A stretch of DNA of 14,404 nucleotides from Hyphomicrobiales bacterium. Lineage in GTDB: Bacteria; Pseudomonadota; Alphaproteobacteria; Rhizobiales; Beijerinckiaceae. Positions 6,643-14,309 of the stretch are shown piece by piece. The position numbers and the translations under genes were made by a program. Location of the stretch: the NCBI GenBank assembly GCA_028290125.1, contig JAQGKM010000013.1, forward strand, positions 1 through 14,404. The letters run 5' to 3'. The first letter of the stretch is position 1. Every line of letters begins with the position of its first letter. The notes beneath the pieces were generated by a model. That model searched no databases and was not told where the DNA came from. It saw only the letters and a program-made list of their open reading frames with translations.

Positions 6643-7242
6643 TCACGCGATCGGCAGCATCGGCTCCACGCCGTCATGCAATTGCATGTTGAAGGCCGTC
6701 AGCAGCGCTGCGGTCGAAGCATGCGTGCCCATGATCAAGACGAGATCGACGAGCATGTGGGGTTCGAACGCGGCTCTGGCGCGCGCGAACAGCTCCGGCG
6801 ACACCTTGTGGTCGCGCCACACCGCACGACCGAGTTCGATCACGAGAGCGTCGGTGGCGTCGAGCGCGGCGGTCGCGCCGTCGAACTTGATGGCGTCGAT
6901 GGTCTCGCGCGGCACGCCGGCTTTCACGGCGACGGGTTCATGCGCCGTCCATTCGAATTGCTGGTCCATGCAGCGGGACGTGATCAGCAGCGCGATCTCG
7001 CGGACACGCGGCGGAATGCCCGATTCGTTGCGCAGATAGCGCGTGACCGAGCTTTGCGCCTCGCTGGTCTTCGGGCTGTAGAGCATGATGCCGGTCGGCC
7101 CCTGCAGGCCCGCGATGTTCTCGCCGCCAACGGCGCGGTCGTAACGCCGCTGGCCGGCCTCATCCAGTTCATCGCGCTTCAGCAGCGGCAACCGAAATCC
7201 CGACTGCGGATCGATGTCCGCGGGCCAATCCTGTTTCCCCAT
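6643..7242 (-). CDS. Carboxymuconolactone decarboxylase (CMD/AhpD-like) family protein
   Basis: 199 residues, all alpha by composition. Seen: the AhpD/CMD core with REIALLITSRCMDQQFEWTAHEP (81-103), where C91, E97 and H101 align with the active-site region, then a second helical half ending in the conserved MGTHASTAALLTAF. Family knowledge: AhpD proteins use a CxxC pair for peroxide reduction and true CMDs decarboxylate in aromatic catabolism. Here only the first cysteine is present and the EW..H pattern marks a large, mostly uncharacterised subgroup. No other beta-ketoadipate pathway gene is nearby, so aromatic degradation is not supported. ATG at 7240-7242 is preceded by GGGAGACGAGC. The MFS gene ends 23 bases upstream on the same strand, so the two are probably co-transcribed. 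Confidence 0.85.
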   Translation of the reverse strand: MGKQDWPADIDPQSGFRLPLLKRDELDEAGQRRYDRAVGGENIAGLQGPTGIMLYSPKTSEAQSSVTRYLRNESGIPPRVREIALLITSRCMDQQFEWTAHEPVAVKAGVPRETIDAIKFDGATAALDATDALVIELGRAVWRDHKVSPELFARARAAFEPHMLVDLVLIMGTHASTAALLTAFNMQLHDGVEPMLPIA

Positions 7243-7265
7243 GCTCGTCTCCCGTGTTTTTTGTT

Positions 7266-8510
7266 TTAAGCGCGATCCTGTTTCATCGGCCCGCTGAACG
7301 CGCGCAGGATGAACGGCAGCACCGCCAGCAGAATGGCGGTGAGGCCGGTCGCCGGCAAGCCCGCGATGCCGATGAGCGGACCGGTCACGAGGGCCGCGAA
7401 GATCGTGCTCGCGCCCGCGAAACTGTCATTGACGCCAATCGCGCGGCCGCGCTCCGCCGTGGTCACGCGATCGGCGATGAAGGCCGTCGCCGCGACATTG
7501 GCGCCCGCCCAGCCGAGGCCGACCAGGAACGTGCCCAGCGTCACGGTGATCATGTTGGGCGTGAAGGCGACGAGACCCGCGCCGACCAGCGAAATGAACA
7601 CGCCCGGGAACATGATGCGCGAGCGGCCGAACCGGTCGGCAAGCTTGCCGAGCGGAATCGTGAAGGCGAACATTCCGGCGGAATGAAACGTGTGGGAGAT
7701 CGCGATGGCGATCAGCGAGTGCCCATGCTCGTGCAGCACGAGCGACGTCAGCACCATCACGATCGACATGTTGCCGGTCGCGGCGCAATTCGACAGGATG
7801 GCGAGACGGATCGAAGGATCGGCAATCAACCGGCGCGCGCTGAACGGCACGGGGGTCTTGGGCGCGGACGACGTTTGTGGAGGCAGATCGGGCCAGTAAT
7901 CGGCGAGGTTCATGCCGATTGTCTTGGGGTCGGGCTTCACCTGATGCACGACCGCCATGCCGCCAATGATCAGCACCGGCAGGAAGAACCACGGCAGACC
8001 GAGCGGATCGGCGCCCGTTGCGCCCGAGAGCATGTCGGCCAGTTTCACCATCAGCGGGCTGAGCAACAGGCTCAGCAGCGAACCCAGTGCGAGATAGCCA
8101 AGCGCCTGCGCACGCATGAAGGACGGGAACATGTCGGTGACGCCGACACGCATCTGCTGCGCGCCGTTCATGCCCATGCCGAACATCAGCAGTCCGGCGA
8201 CGAAGATCGCGATCGAATGCGCGAGCATCGAAAAGCCGAGCGTGAGGCTCCCCGCCAGGGCCAGCGCGAGACCCAGGTAGATGCCAGGCTTGCGGCCATA
8301 AGCGTCGGTGATCTTGCCCATCGGATAGGCGACGAGGAAGCGGCTCACGCCGACGAGACCCACCGAAAGGCCGGCCAGCGCCGGCGAATCGGTGAGCGAG
8401 ACGACCATCAGCGGGCCGAAGCCATAGCTGAATTGCATGCCGGCGCCGGTGAACGATTGCGACAGCGAAAACAGCGCGACGTTGCGCTTGATCAGCGCGG
8501 GGATCTTCAT
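7266..8510 (-). CDS. Major facilitator superfamily (MFS) transporter
   Basis: 414 residues with about 12 hydrophobic segments. Both halves carry the MFS loop 2-3 motif A: GKITDAYGRKPG (65-76) in the first half and GKLADRFGRSR (288-298) in the second. A longer polar loop at about 190-230 separates the halves. This is the standard layout of an inner-membrane proton-coupled transporter, often an exporter, but the sequence does not identify the substrate. The start is ATG at 8508-8510; only a purine-rich AAGAAAG lies upstream, so translation may be coupled to the methyltransferase that ends 53 bases before it. The CMD-like gene follows after 23 bases. The three genes form a likely minus-strand transcription unit. 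Confidence 0.87.
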   Translation of the reverse strand: MKIPALIKRNVALFSLSQSFTGAGMQFSYGFGPLMVVSLTDSPALAGLSVGLVGVSRFLVAYPMGKITDAYGRKPGIYLGLALALAGSLTLGFSMLAHSIAIFVAGLLMFGMGMNGAQQMRVGVTDMFPSFMRAQALGYLALGSLLSLLLSPLMVKLADMLSGATGADPLGLPWFFLPVLIIGGMAVVHQVKPDPKTIGMNLADYWPDLPPQTSSAPKTPVPFSARRLIADPSIRLAILSNCAATGNMSIVMVLTSLVLHEHGHSLIAIAISHTFHSAGMFAFTIPLGKLADRFGRSRIMFPGVFISLVGAGLVAFTPNMITVTLGTFLVGLGWAGANVAATAFIADRVTTAERGRAIGVNDSFAGASTIFAALVTGPLIGIAGLPATGLTAILLAVLPFILRAFSGPMKQDRA

Positions 8511-8563
8511 GGCGGTCGCAACTTTCTTCTTGTTCTTGTTCGGACCTTGGGGCCGTGCAGCCC

Positions 8564-9175
8564 TTATTTCTTGTAACCGACGAGATCGATCACCGCACCC
8601 ATGCCGGCATGGCCGCCGCCTTCATCGAAGTGCGCGTCGTACTCCTTGATGTCGTAGCGGGAAAGCCCCTCCGCAAAGGCTGCCTCCAGCAAGTCTCGCG
8701 TGTAGAGCCGGTCGAGTTCCTTCGGACCGCCGGTCTTGTATTCAAGCTGCTTGGGCGTGTAGCCCTCGATGAGCAGGAGGCCGCCGGACTTCAGGGTGCG
8801 CAGCATGCCCGCCCATTTGCGGGCGCGCTCGTCGGGCGTCGAGAATTGCGTGAAGACTTCCACGACGACGTCGTAGGTCTCCTCGGGAAACGGAAATTCG
8901 TTGATGTCGTAAATCTCGAAGGTCACGTTGACGCCGCGCTTGCTCGCGAGCGCGCGGCCCTTGGCCTGCCCGTTCGACGAGAAATCGATCGAATGAATGT
9001 TCAGCCCCTGCTGTGCAAGCCAGACGCCATTGCGCGCCTCGCCGTCCGCCACCGCGAGCACGCGTCCCGATTTCGGCAGGAGCGCCTTTTGCGCTGCCAG
9101 AAAGGCGTTCGGCTCTTCGCCGAAGACATACTCGGTCGCTGCATAGCGTCCCTGCCAGCGTTCATGCTCGCTCAT
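8564..9175 (-). CDS. Class I SAM-dependent methyltransferase (TehB/thiopurine methyltransferase-like)
   Basis: 203 residues. Seen: N-terminal W...RY....YVFGEEPNAFL (7-25), typical of this group; motif I VLAVADGEARNGVWLA (39-54), in which ADGEARN replaces the usual GxGxG loop with the GEGRN-like form of TehB and thiopurine methyltransferase relatives; an acidic strand-2 end SIDFS (62-66); and LKSGGLLLIEGY (128-139) as the post-motif strand. Cytosolic, monomeric by family. Relatives methylate selenium, tellurium, thiols or other small nucleophiles; the substrate here is not determinable. Start ATG 9173-9175 has an excellent GGAGGA six bases upstream. It is the first gene of the minus-strand run with the MFS and CMD-like genes and is divergent from usg across 194 bases. 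Confidence 0.85.
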   Translation of the reverse strand: MSEHERWQGRYAATEYVFGEEPNAFLAAQKALLPKSGRVLAVADGEARNGVWLAQQGLNIHSIDFSSNGQAKGRALASKRGVNVTFEIYDINEFPFPEETYDVVVEVFTQFSTPDERARKWAGMLRTLKSGGLLLIEGYTPKQLEYKTGGPKELDRLYTRDLLEAAFAEGLSRYDIKEYDAHFDEGGGHAGMGAVIDLVGYKK

Positions 9176-9369
9176 GCGGTCTCCTCCATGGGTGTTTGCG
9201 CCAAGCTTACCGCGATTGGCGTCGTCGCCCTAATGGAAGAACCGCGATCTTGTCAGCACTCCTGTCGAAACGCTGCTAACAATCTGATTATACGAACATT
9301 TCGCTTTTCAGGGCGCGATTTCGCGATCTATTCTCAAGCTGTCGGCCGAGTCGCAATGGAGAGGCTTGA

Positions 9370-9639
9370 ATGGCGAAGACGCAATTTCAACGGCAGCTCG
9401 AAGGCTATGGCCTGACCACGGCGAACATCTGTTACCGCCTGCCCGATTATCCGGCGATCCTGCAGAACTACATCTGGCAGGACTATGATCTTCACCCGCA
9501 TTTTCCCGAACTGAAGCGCTTCCTGGATTTCTGGTCAGCGAAGCTCGAGGGACCGATCCACTCGGTTCTGGTCGCCCATCAGGGATTGATCCGCCCGGCG
9601 GAGCTGCGGATGGTCGGAAGCCAATTCGACCTGCATTGA
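9370..9639 (+). CDS. usg: Usg family protein
   Basis: 89 residues. The whole chain matches the Usg family as I know it from alphaproteobacteria: LTTANICYRLPDYP, LQNYIWQDYDLHPHFPELKRFLDFW and LEGPIHSV in order, rich in aromatic residues, with no signal peptide and no membrane segment. Family knowledge: usg was named for lying near trpF/trpB in Caulobacter and is sometimes labelled a phosphoribosylanthranilate isomerase subunit, a role that has not been well shown. Here no trp gene is adjacent, so the tryptophan link gets no support from context. ATG at 9370 has GGAGAGG (9358-9364) five bases before it. The 194-base divergent gap upstream has an AT-rich patch near 9282-9310 that may hold a promoter, but I cannot assign -35/-10 boxes. 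Confidence 0.88.
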   Translation: MAKTQFQRQLEGYGLTTANICYRLPDYPAILQNYIWQDYDLHPHFPELKRFLDFWSAKLEGPIHSVLVAHQGLIRPAELRMVGSQFDLH

Positions 9640-9652
9640 TCACCAAAGCGTG

Positions 9653-9667
9653 GGCGCCTGCGGCGCC
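9653..9667. repeat. Short palindromic hairpin after usg
   Basis: GGCGCC (9653-9658) and GGCGCC (9662-9667) flank a TGC loop and form a perfect 6-bp stem 13 bases after the usg stop codon. No T-run follows, so terminator strength is doubtful. It could separate usg from the small exported protein gene or do nothing. Confidence 0.35.
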
Positions 9668-9743
9668 ATGGACAAGGCGTTTCCCGGAACCAAAGAACGT
9701 CGAGGGACATACATCCCCGTCGTTAAAGTGTCGGAGAAATGTC

Positions 9744-10013
9744 ATGAAAACCACCACAGCCGTGTTTGCCGCTGCCGCATTCCTGCTTCCCGCGACGGCT
9801 TTCGCCCAGTCGGTTCCGCCGCGCAGCCAGAACCTCGAGCCGACCTGCAACGCCACGAGCTCGGGCATGGATCCCCGCTGCGTGGGCGACACCACCTCGG
9901 GCGGCGTCAGCGACATGACCACGTCGCGTGAACAGCGCGCCCTGCAGAACGGCGTGCCGCCAGCCGCCATCGCGGCTCCGGGCGAGCGCGAAGTCATCAT
10001 CGAGCGTCGCTGA
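9744..10013 (+). CDS. Small exported protein of unknown function
   Basis: 89 residues from ATG at 9744, chosen because GGAG (9733-9736) precedes it by seven bases and it begins a clear signal peptide. Seen: MKTTTAVFAAAAFLLPATAFAQ, with an AFA-Q signal peptidase I site near residue 21, leaving a mature chain of about 68 residues. That chain is polar, with two cysteines (in EPTCNATS and DPRCVGD) about 11 residues apart that could form a disulfide in the periplasm, and a proline/charged C-terminal end. I recognise no domain. Longer in-frame starts upstream would bury the signal peptide. It lies 104 bases after usg, and a strong hairpin follows its stop. Confidence 0.75.
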   Translation: MKTTTAVFAAAAFLLPATAFAQSVPPRSQNLEPTCNATSSGMDPRCVGDTTSGGVSDMTTSREQRALQNGVPPAAIAAPGEREVIIERR

Positions 10014-10019
10014 ACATCT

Positions 10020-10050
10020 ATCCTCCCCCGCCGCACCGGCGGGGGAGGAT
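10020..10050. terminator. Strong hairpin between convergent genes (probable bidirectional terminator)
   Basis: A 14-bp perfect stem (10020-10033 with 10037-10050) closes a CAC loop and is almost all G-C in its inner ten pairs. It begins 7 bases after the stop of the rightward small exported protein gene and ends 5 bases before the stop of the leftward small charged protein gene, the place expected for a shared terminator. There is no clean T-run on either side, so it may act with Rho or as a 3'-end stabiliser. Confidence 0.65.
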
Positions 10051-10054
10051 GTCT

Positions 10055-10255
10055 TCAGCCCGTGGACTGACTGTTGGGTTCATCCGTTTCGCCAATTGGC
10101 GCAATGACGCCGCTGCCCGGCGTCGCATCGGGGTTCATGAGCCGCGGATCGGCATGCGGACCGGCATTGGGCATGCCGCCGGTCTTGCCGTCTTTTTCCG
10201 CATCCGCCTTGCCGGGCTCCTTCGCGGTTCTGTTCTGCTTCTTCGTCTCACCCAT
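10055..10255 (-). CDS. Small charged, probably disordered protein of unknown function
   Basis: 66 residues from ATG (10253-10255). A TTG 21 bases earlier is rejected because the Shine-Dalgarno GGAGG lies between the two, seven to eight bases before the ATG. Seen: Lys/Glu/Asp-rich N-terminal third (GETKKQNRTAKEPGKADAEK), then a Gly/Pro/Asn-rich stretch with DPRLMNPDA; no cysteine, no hydrophobic segment, no signal peptide. The composition suggests an unstructured cytosolic protein; I recognise no family. It lies 55 bases downstream of the membrane/spermidine-synthase-like fusion gene on the same strand and may be read with it, ending at the shared hairpin. Confidence 0.65.
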   Translation of the reverse strand: MGETKKQNRTAKEPGKADAEKDGKTGGMPNAGPHADPRLMNPDATPGSGVIAPIGETDEPNSQSTG

Positions 10256-10310
10256 GTTCGCCTCCGCGATGACCAATGGGAGCCAATGCGCCGGGCGGCG
10301 TTTTGTTCTG

Positions 10311-12338
10311 TCATTCCGGACTGAGCAGGGCGATCGCCGACAGGATGGTGTTGAAATCGTCCGTCCAGGCTGGCCCCGCCTGCGGCTCTTCGAGATCCTC
10401 TGCGCGTCGCAGGTCCGTGGCGGAAAACAGGTCCGTCGTACGGCTGAAGATCACCCAGTCGGAATCCGAAAGCGGCGAGACGCCGTCGGGATCATCAGGT
10501 GTGTCCGACACCACGCGCGCGTGCATGCCGGCCTCGAGCGCCAGCCGCGCCAGCGCCGGCTCCAGATCGACGAACTTGTTCGAGATGTGAAACAGCAGGG
10601 CGCCGCCTTCGGCCACGTGGCGGCGATAGATGTCCAGCGCCTCGCGCGTCAGCAGATGGATCGGAATGGCGTCGCCCGAAAAGGCATCGACCGCCAGAAT
10701 GTCGAACGCCTGGGCGGGCTCGCGTTCGAGCACGAGTCGCGCGTCGCCGGGCGCGACGCTCACAATGGCCTTGCTGTCAGCCAGATAGGTGAATTGCGAT
10801 TGCGCGAGATCGATCACCTGCGGATTGAGTTCATAAAATCGCATGGCGCCACCCGTTTCGCCGTAGGCCGCAAGCGCGCCGGCGCCAAGGCCGACCACGC
10901 CGATCCGCAACGGCGCCTGGCGCCGCGCCCGCATGGCCGCAATCGTCAGGGCGACGCCGGACGTCGGGCCATAATAGGAGATCGGCTCGCGCCGCTTCTG
11001 CGGATCGAGATATTGCGCGCCGTGCTCCACGCCGCCGTGCTCCATGCGGCGCACGACAGTCGCGCCTTCACCGGCGTCGACGATCCGCAGAGAGGAATAG
11101 AAGTTGCGCGTCAGGACGCGCGCATGGCTGATCTCGGCGCCGATCTGATAGACCGCGACGCCGCACACGAGAAGCCCGAGCGCAAGGCCGCTCGCGCGCA
11201 AGGCAAACGGCTTGCGTGCGCTGCGTAGCGCGATCAGCGCCGCGATCGCTGCGAGCGTCAGCGGCAGTTCGAAATCCCCGGGCAGGAGCAGGGGCGCCAG
11301 AATGCTGCTGCACAAGGCGCCGACGGCGCCGCCGAGCGACACCAGAATGTAGAACGTCGTGAGCCGCGCCGGCGCAGGCTTGGTCGCCGCCAGTTCGCCA
11401 TGGCAGTAGAGGCAAAGCACGAAGAGACCGCCGAGGAACAACGGCAGCGACAGGGTGAGTTCGGAGACGAAATCGGCGTTGCGAGAGGTCGCCGCCATGC
11501 CGAGCGCGAAAAGAAGCGCGGCGAGGCCGAGCGCCGTGCGCGGCAATCGCCAGTCCGCGAAGGCCACGATGAACGTCATCAGATAAAGCGCCAGCGGCAC
11601 CACCCAGATCAGCGGCATCGACGCCACGTTGGTGGCGATGAAGGAGGTCGTCGACACGAGCGCGAGCGATCCGAGCGCCGACAGCGAGATCCACAGCAGC
11701 GGCCGCGAGGGCGCGCCGTCCTCCTTCGCGTCGTGCAGGCGAGCGGTCCCGTGCGCTCGCGCCTGCGCGATGGCCGCGCCCGCGCCCGCGAGGCCGAAGG
11801 CGATGAAGCCGGCCGACCACAACACGCCTTGCCGGCGCACGTCGATCAAGGGCTCGATCAGAAAAGGATAGGCGAGCAACCCGGCGAGCGAGGCGGCGTT
11901 CGAAAGGGCAAACAATCGATAGGGCGTCGCATAGCGGCGCGCATACCAGGCCTGCAGAAGAGGGCTCGTGCTGGACAGCAGGAAGTAAGGCAGGCCGACG
12001 GTGACGCTGAGCAACGCCAGGATCCGCAGCGCCGGATCGCCCTCGCCTACCTTCCAGGCCGGCGAGGCGATCACCGGCAGGCTTGCGGTGGCGAACAGGA
12101 TCAGGCTCACATGCACGATGGCCTGAACGCGGGGAGACAGCAGCCGGTCGAGCGCCCAAGCATAGCAATAGCCGGCCAGCAGCATGAACTGGAAGAAGAA
12201 CAGGCAGGTGTTCCAGACACTCGCGGAGCCGCCGAACCAAGGCAGGATCTGCTTGGCGAGAATGGGCTGCACGAGGAAAAGCAGGAAGGCGGACAGCACG
12301 ATCGGGATGGCGAACAGGCTGGCTGAACGATCATGCAT
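10311..12338 (-). CDS. Polytopic membrane protein fused to a spermidine-synthase-like domain
   Basis: 675 residues. Seen: roughly 10-12 membrane segments over residues 8-400, then a soluble Rossmann-type domain at about 405-675 with motif I RIGVVGLGAGALAAYG (478-493), YELNPQVID (502-510), APGDARLVLE (529-538), VDAFSGDAIPIHLLT (550-564) and the terminal WTDDFNTIL (658-666), all typical of spermidine-synthase-like proteins. Family knowledge: such fusions are common in proteobacteria and are annotated as fused MFS/spermidine synthase; most lack proof of polyamine synthesis. The substrate is open. The second ATG (12336-12338) is chosen because AAGGGG ends seven bases before it, whereas the first ATG at 12344 is only one base away from it. 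It is divergent from the FAD oxidoreductase gene. Confidence 0.85.
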   Translation of the reverse strand: MHDRSASLFAIPIVLSAFLLFLVQPILAKQILPWFGGSASVWNTCLFFFQFMLLAGYCYAWALDRLLSPRVQAIVHVSLILFATASLPVIASPAWKVGEGDPALRILALLSVTVGLPYFLLSSTSPLLQAWYARRYATPYRLFALSNAASLAGLLAYPFLIEPLIDVRRQGVLWSAGFIAFGLAGAGAAIAQARAHGTARLHDAKEDGAPSRPLLWISLSALGSLALVSTTSFIATNVASMPLIWVVPLALYLMTFIVAFADWRLPRTALGLAALLFALGMAATSRNADFVSELTLSLPLFLGGLFVLCLYCHGELAATKPAPARLTTFYILVSLGGAVGALCSSILAPLLLPGDFELPLTLAAIAALIALRSARKPFALRASGLALGLLVCGVAVYQIGAEISHARVLTRNFYSSLRIVDAGEGATVVRRMEHGGVEHGAQYLDPQKRREPISYYGPTSGVALTIAAMRARRQAPLRIGVVGLGAGALAAYGETGGAMRFYELNPQVIDLAQSQFTYLADSKAIVSVAPGDARLVLEREPAQAFDILAVDAFSGDAIPIHLLTREALDIYRRHVAEGGALLFHISNKFVDLEPALARLALEAGMHARVVSDTPDDPDGVSPLSDSDWVIFSRTTDLFSATDLRRAEDLEEPQAGPAWTDDFNTILSAIALLSPE

Positions 12339-12413
12339 GGGCATTCCCCTTGTCGGACGAGTGTAGGGGCCTTTCGCCGTGAGTGTCATGCTGGGGCTTG
12401 AGCGGAGACGAAT

Positions 12414-14042
12414 GTGAGCGAATGCGACGCCCTGATCATCGGCGCCGGCCATAACGGGCTGGCCTGCGCCTTCTATCTCGCGCGCGCGGGCCTGCGCGTG
12501 CACGTGGTCGAGCGGCTCGCGACAGTGGGCGGCGCGGCGGTCACGGAAGAATTTCATCCCGGCTTTCGCAATTCCGTGGCCGCCTACACGGTGGGCCTGC
12601 TGCATCCGCGCGTCATCGCCGACATGCGCCTGCACGCGCATGGGCTGAAGGTCGTCGAGCGCAAGGCCATGAACTTCGTGCCGGGCGAAAGCGACTATCT
12701 GCTGACGACGCCCGACGACATGCAGGGCGCGATCGCGCGCCTGTCGCCGCGCGACGCCGCCGCCTGGCCCGCCTATTCGGCAGAGATCGACCGCGCGGGC
12801 GACGTTCTGCGCCAATGGCTCCTGCGGACGCCGCCGAACCTTCAGCAAGGCAAATGGCGCACGCATTGGCGCGACCGTCTTCGCCAGGGCGCACGAGCGC
12901 TGCGGCTGGGCCGCGATCTTGCGGGTCTCGACGCCGCTGGCGTCGGTGCGGTGCACGACCTGTTCACCCGCTCGGCGGGCGACATGCTCGACCGCTGGTT
13001 CGAGAACGATCTGGTGAAGGCCCTGTTCGGGTTCGACGCCGTGGTCGGCAATTACGCCAGTCCCTACACGCCGGGGTCCGCCTATGTGCAGCTGCATCAC
13101 ACCTTCGGCGAGGTGAACGGCCGGCGCGGCGTCTGGGGGCATGCGATCGGCGGCATGGGGGCGATCACGCAGGCGATGGCGAAGGCGGCCGTGGCGGCCG
13201 GCGCCAAAATCTCCCTGTCGGCGCCGGTGCGCGAGGTCATCGTCGAGAAGGGCCGCGCCTGCGGCGTGGTGCTCGACGATGGCGTCACCTTGCGCGCCGG
13301 CGCCGTGGTCGCCAACGTCAATCCCAAGCTGCTGTATGGCAAACTCGTGCCCGATGGGGCGCTGACGCCCGCGTTCAGCGCCCGCATGGGCGCCTATCGC
13401 TGCGAGTCCGCGACCTTCCGGATGAACGTCGCTCTCTCCGAGCTGCCGCGCTTCTCCGTGCTGCCGGGGCAGGGCGATCACCTGACCGCCGGCGTCATCA
13501 TCGCCCCGAGCCTGCGCTACATGGATCGCGCCTATGCGCAGGCGCGTCTCGACGGCTGGTCGTCGCAGCCGATCATCGAAATGCTCATTCCTTCGACGCT
13601 CGATGACACGCTCGCGCCCGAGGGCGCGCATGTGGCGAGCCTGTTCTGCCAGCACACGGCCTATGAACTCGAGGGACGATCGTGGGATGACTGCCGCGAG
13701 ACTGTCGCGGATCTGATGATCGCCACTGTCGACGCGCAGGCGCCGGGCTTCGCGAAGAGCGTGATCGCCCGCCAGGCGTTGTCGCCGCGCGATCTCGAGG
13801 ATCGCTTCGGTCTCGTCGGCGGCGACATTTTTCACGGCGCGCTCGGCCTCGACCAGATTTTCTCCGCGCGTCCCGTTCTGGGCGCCGCCGATTATCGCGG
13901 GCCGCTCGCGGGTCTCTACCATTGCGGCTCGGGCGCGCATCCGGGCGGCGGAGTCACGGGCGCGCCGGGGCACAATGCAGCGCGCGAGATCATCGGCGAC
14001 ATGCGCGCACGGCGTATGTTCGGCGGCGCCGTGCGGCGATGA
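12414..14042 (+). CDS. Phytoene-desaturase-like FAD-dependent oxidoreductase (PYROXD2-like)
   Basis: 542 residues. Seen: the dinucleotide-binding motif ALIIGAGHNGLACA (6-19) followed by VHVVERLATVGGAAVTEE, with the strand-2 glutamate that binds FAD ribose and the GG motif after it. Also seen are a middle GGMGAITQAMAKAAVAAGA segment at the second FAD-contact region, and a C-terminal GLYHCGSGAHPGGGVTGAPGHNAA motif closing the FAD site. This is the arrangement of phytoene desaturases, carotenoid isomerases and the PYROXD2 group. No carotenoid synthesis gene (crtB, crtE) is adjacent, so a carotenoid role is not supported by context; PYROXD2-like function is unknown in bacteria. Start is GTG at 12414 with GGAG (12404-12407) six bases before it. 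An AT-ending hairpin follows the stop, then the rRNA promoter. Confidence 0.87.
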   Translation: MSECDALIIGAGHNGLACAFYLARAGLRVHVVERLATVGGAAVTEEFHPGFRNSVAAYTVGLLHPRVIADMRLHAHGLKVVERKAMNFVPGESDYLLTTPDDMQGAIARLSPRDAAAWPAYSAEIDRAGDVLRQWLLRTPPNLQQGKWRTHWRDRLRQGARALRLGRDLAGLDAAGVGAVHDLFTRSAGDMLDRWFENDLVKALFGFDAVVGNYASPYTPGSAYVQLHHTFGEVNGRRGVWGHAIGGMGAITQAMAKAAVAAGAKISLSAPVREVIVEKGRACGVVLDDGVTLRAGAVVANVNPKLLYGKLVPDGALTPAFSARMGAYRCESATFRMNVALSELPRFSVLPGQGDHLTAGVIIAPSLRYMDRAYAQARLDGWSSQPIIEMLIPSTLDDTLAPEGAHVASLFCQHTAYELEGRSWDDCRETVADLMIATVDAQAPGFAKSVIARQALSPRDLEDRFGLVGGDIFHGALGLDQIFSARPVLGAADYRGPLAGLYHCGSGAHPGGGVTGAPGHNAAREIIGDMRARRMFGGAVRR

Positions 14043-14043
14043 G

Positions 14044-14073
14044 ATGCGAGATTTTGCGTTCGCGCATTTTTTT
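14044..14073 (+). terminator. Candidate intrinsic terminator of the FAD oxidoreductase gene
   Basis: Two bases after the TGA, ATGCG (14044-14048) can pair with CGCAT (14063-14067); alternatively TGCG (14055-14058) pairs with CGCA (14063-14066) around a TTCG tetraloop. A run of seven T follows (14067-14073). The stem is short but the T-run and position fit an intrinsic terminator that would insulate the oxidoreductase gene from the rRNA promoter 13 bases on. Confidence 0.5.
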
Positions 14074-14085
14074 CAAAACGGTCGG

Positions 14086-14115
14086 TTGACACGCGAACGA
14101 TGGGCCAACTATATA
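14086..14115 (+). promoter_or_regulatory. Housekeeping-type promoter of the rRNA operon
   Basis: TTGACA (14086-14091) is a perfect -35 box. CTATAT (14109-14114, 17-base spacer), overlapping TATATA (14110-14115, 18-base spacer), is a near-consensus alphaproteobacterial -10. Transcription would start near 14121. Both boxes at near-ideal spacing, followed by a long structured non-coding leader with a boxA-like element, identify it as an rrn promoter with good confidence. Confidence 0.8.
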
Positions 14116-14253
14116 CGCCACACCGGCGGCGACGTTGCCCACCAGCAACGAACTGCAGCGAACCGGTCTTCACGTCTTTGACGGGTCACTTGGCCACCTG
14201 GCCGAAAAGCCAGGCAGAAGATCACGTCGCTTGTTTCGCCGTTTAGTAGATGC

Positions 14254-14264
14254 GCTGTTTGACA
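14254..14264 (+). promoter_or_regulatory. boxA-like antitermination element
   Basis: GCTGTTTGACA matches 9 of 11 bases of the boxA core GCTCTTTAACA bound by NusB-NusE to stop Rho acting on untranslated rRNA. It sits about 135 bases after the predicted start of transcription, as expected in an rrn leader. It also contains TTGACA, but the downstream bases do not offer a convincing -10, so a second promoter is less likely. Confidence 0.6.
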
Positions 14265-14309
14265 TTTAAATCGGAAGAAAGAGAAACGTGGACGGCGGTG
14301 TCCTTGCGA

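Noticed and set aside
7254..8576. A 440-codon plus-strand open frame opposite the MFS transporter.
   Set aside because: Its translation is dominated by Arg, Glu, His and Gln with no motif, the mirror of a hydrophobic protein; the minus strand encodes two clear MFS motifs and 12 membrane segments.
9686..9724. GGAAC at 9686-9690 with CGTT at 9721-9724 upstream of the small exported protein, as a second EcfG promoter.
   Set aside because: The spacing is 30 bases, far from the 16-17 required.
10255..10276. A TTG start for the small charged protein seven codons upstream.
   Set aside because: The strong GGAGG lies inside that extension at the right distance from the ATG at 10255.
10311..13973. 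A 1220-codon open frame on the minus strand that runs through the antisense of the FAD oxidoreductase into the spermidine-synthase-like fusion gene.
   Set aside because: The N-terminal ~545 residues are Arg/His/Gly-rich antisense translation with no domain. The real gene has its own Shine-Dalgarno and membrane start at 12338. High GC removes stop codons from the antisense frame.
14259..14290. TTGACA in the rRNA leader as a second rrn promoter.
   Set aside because: No convincing -10 follows at the right distance, and the hexamer is part of a boxA-like element.
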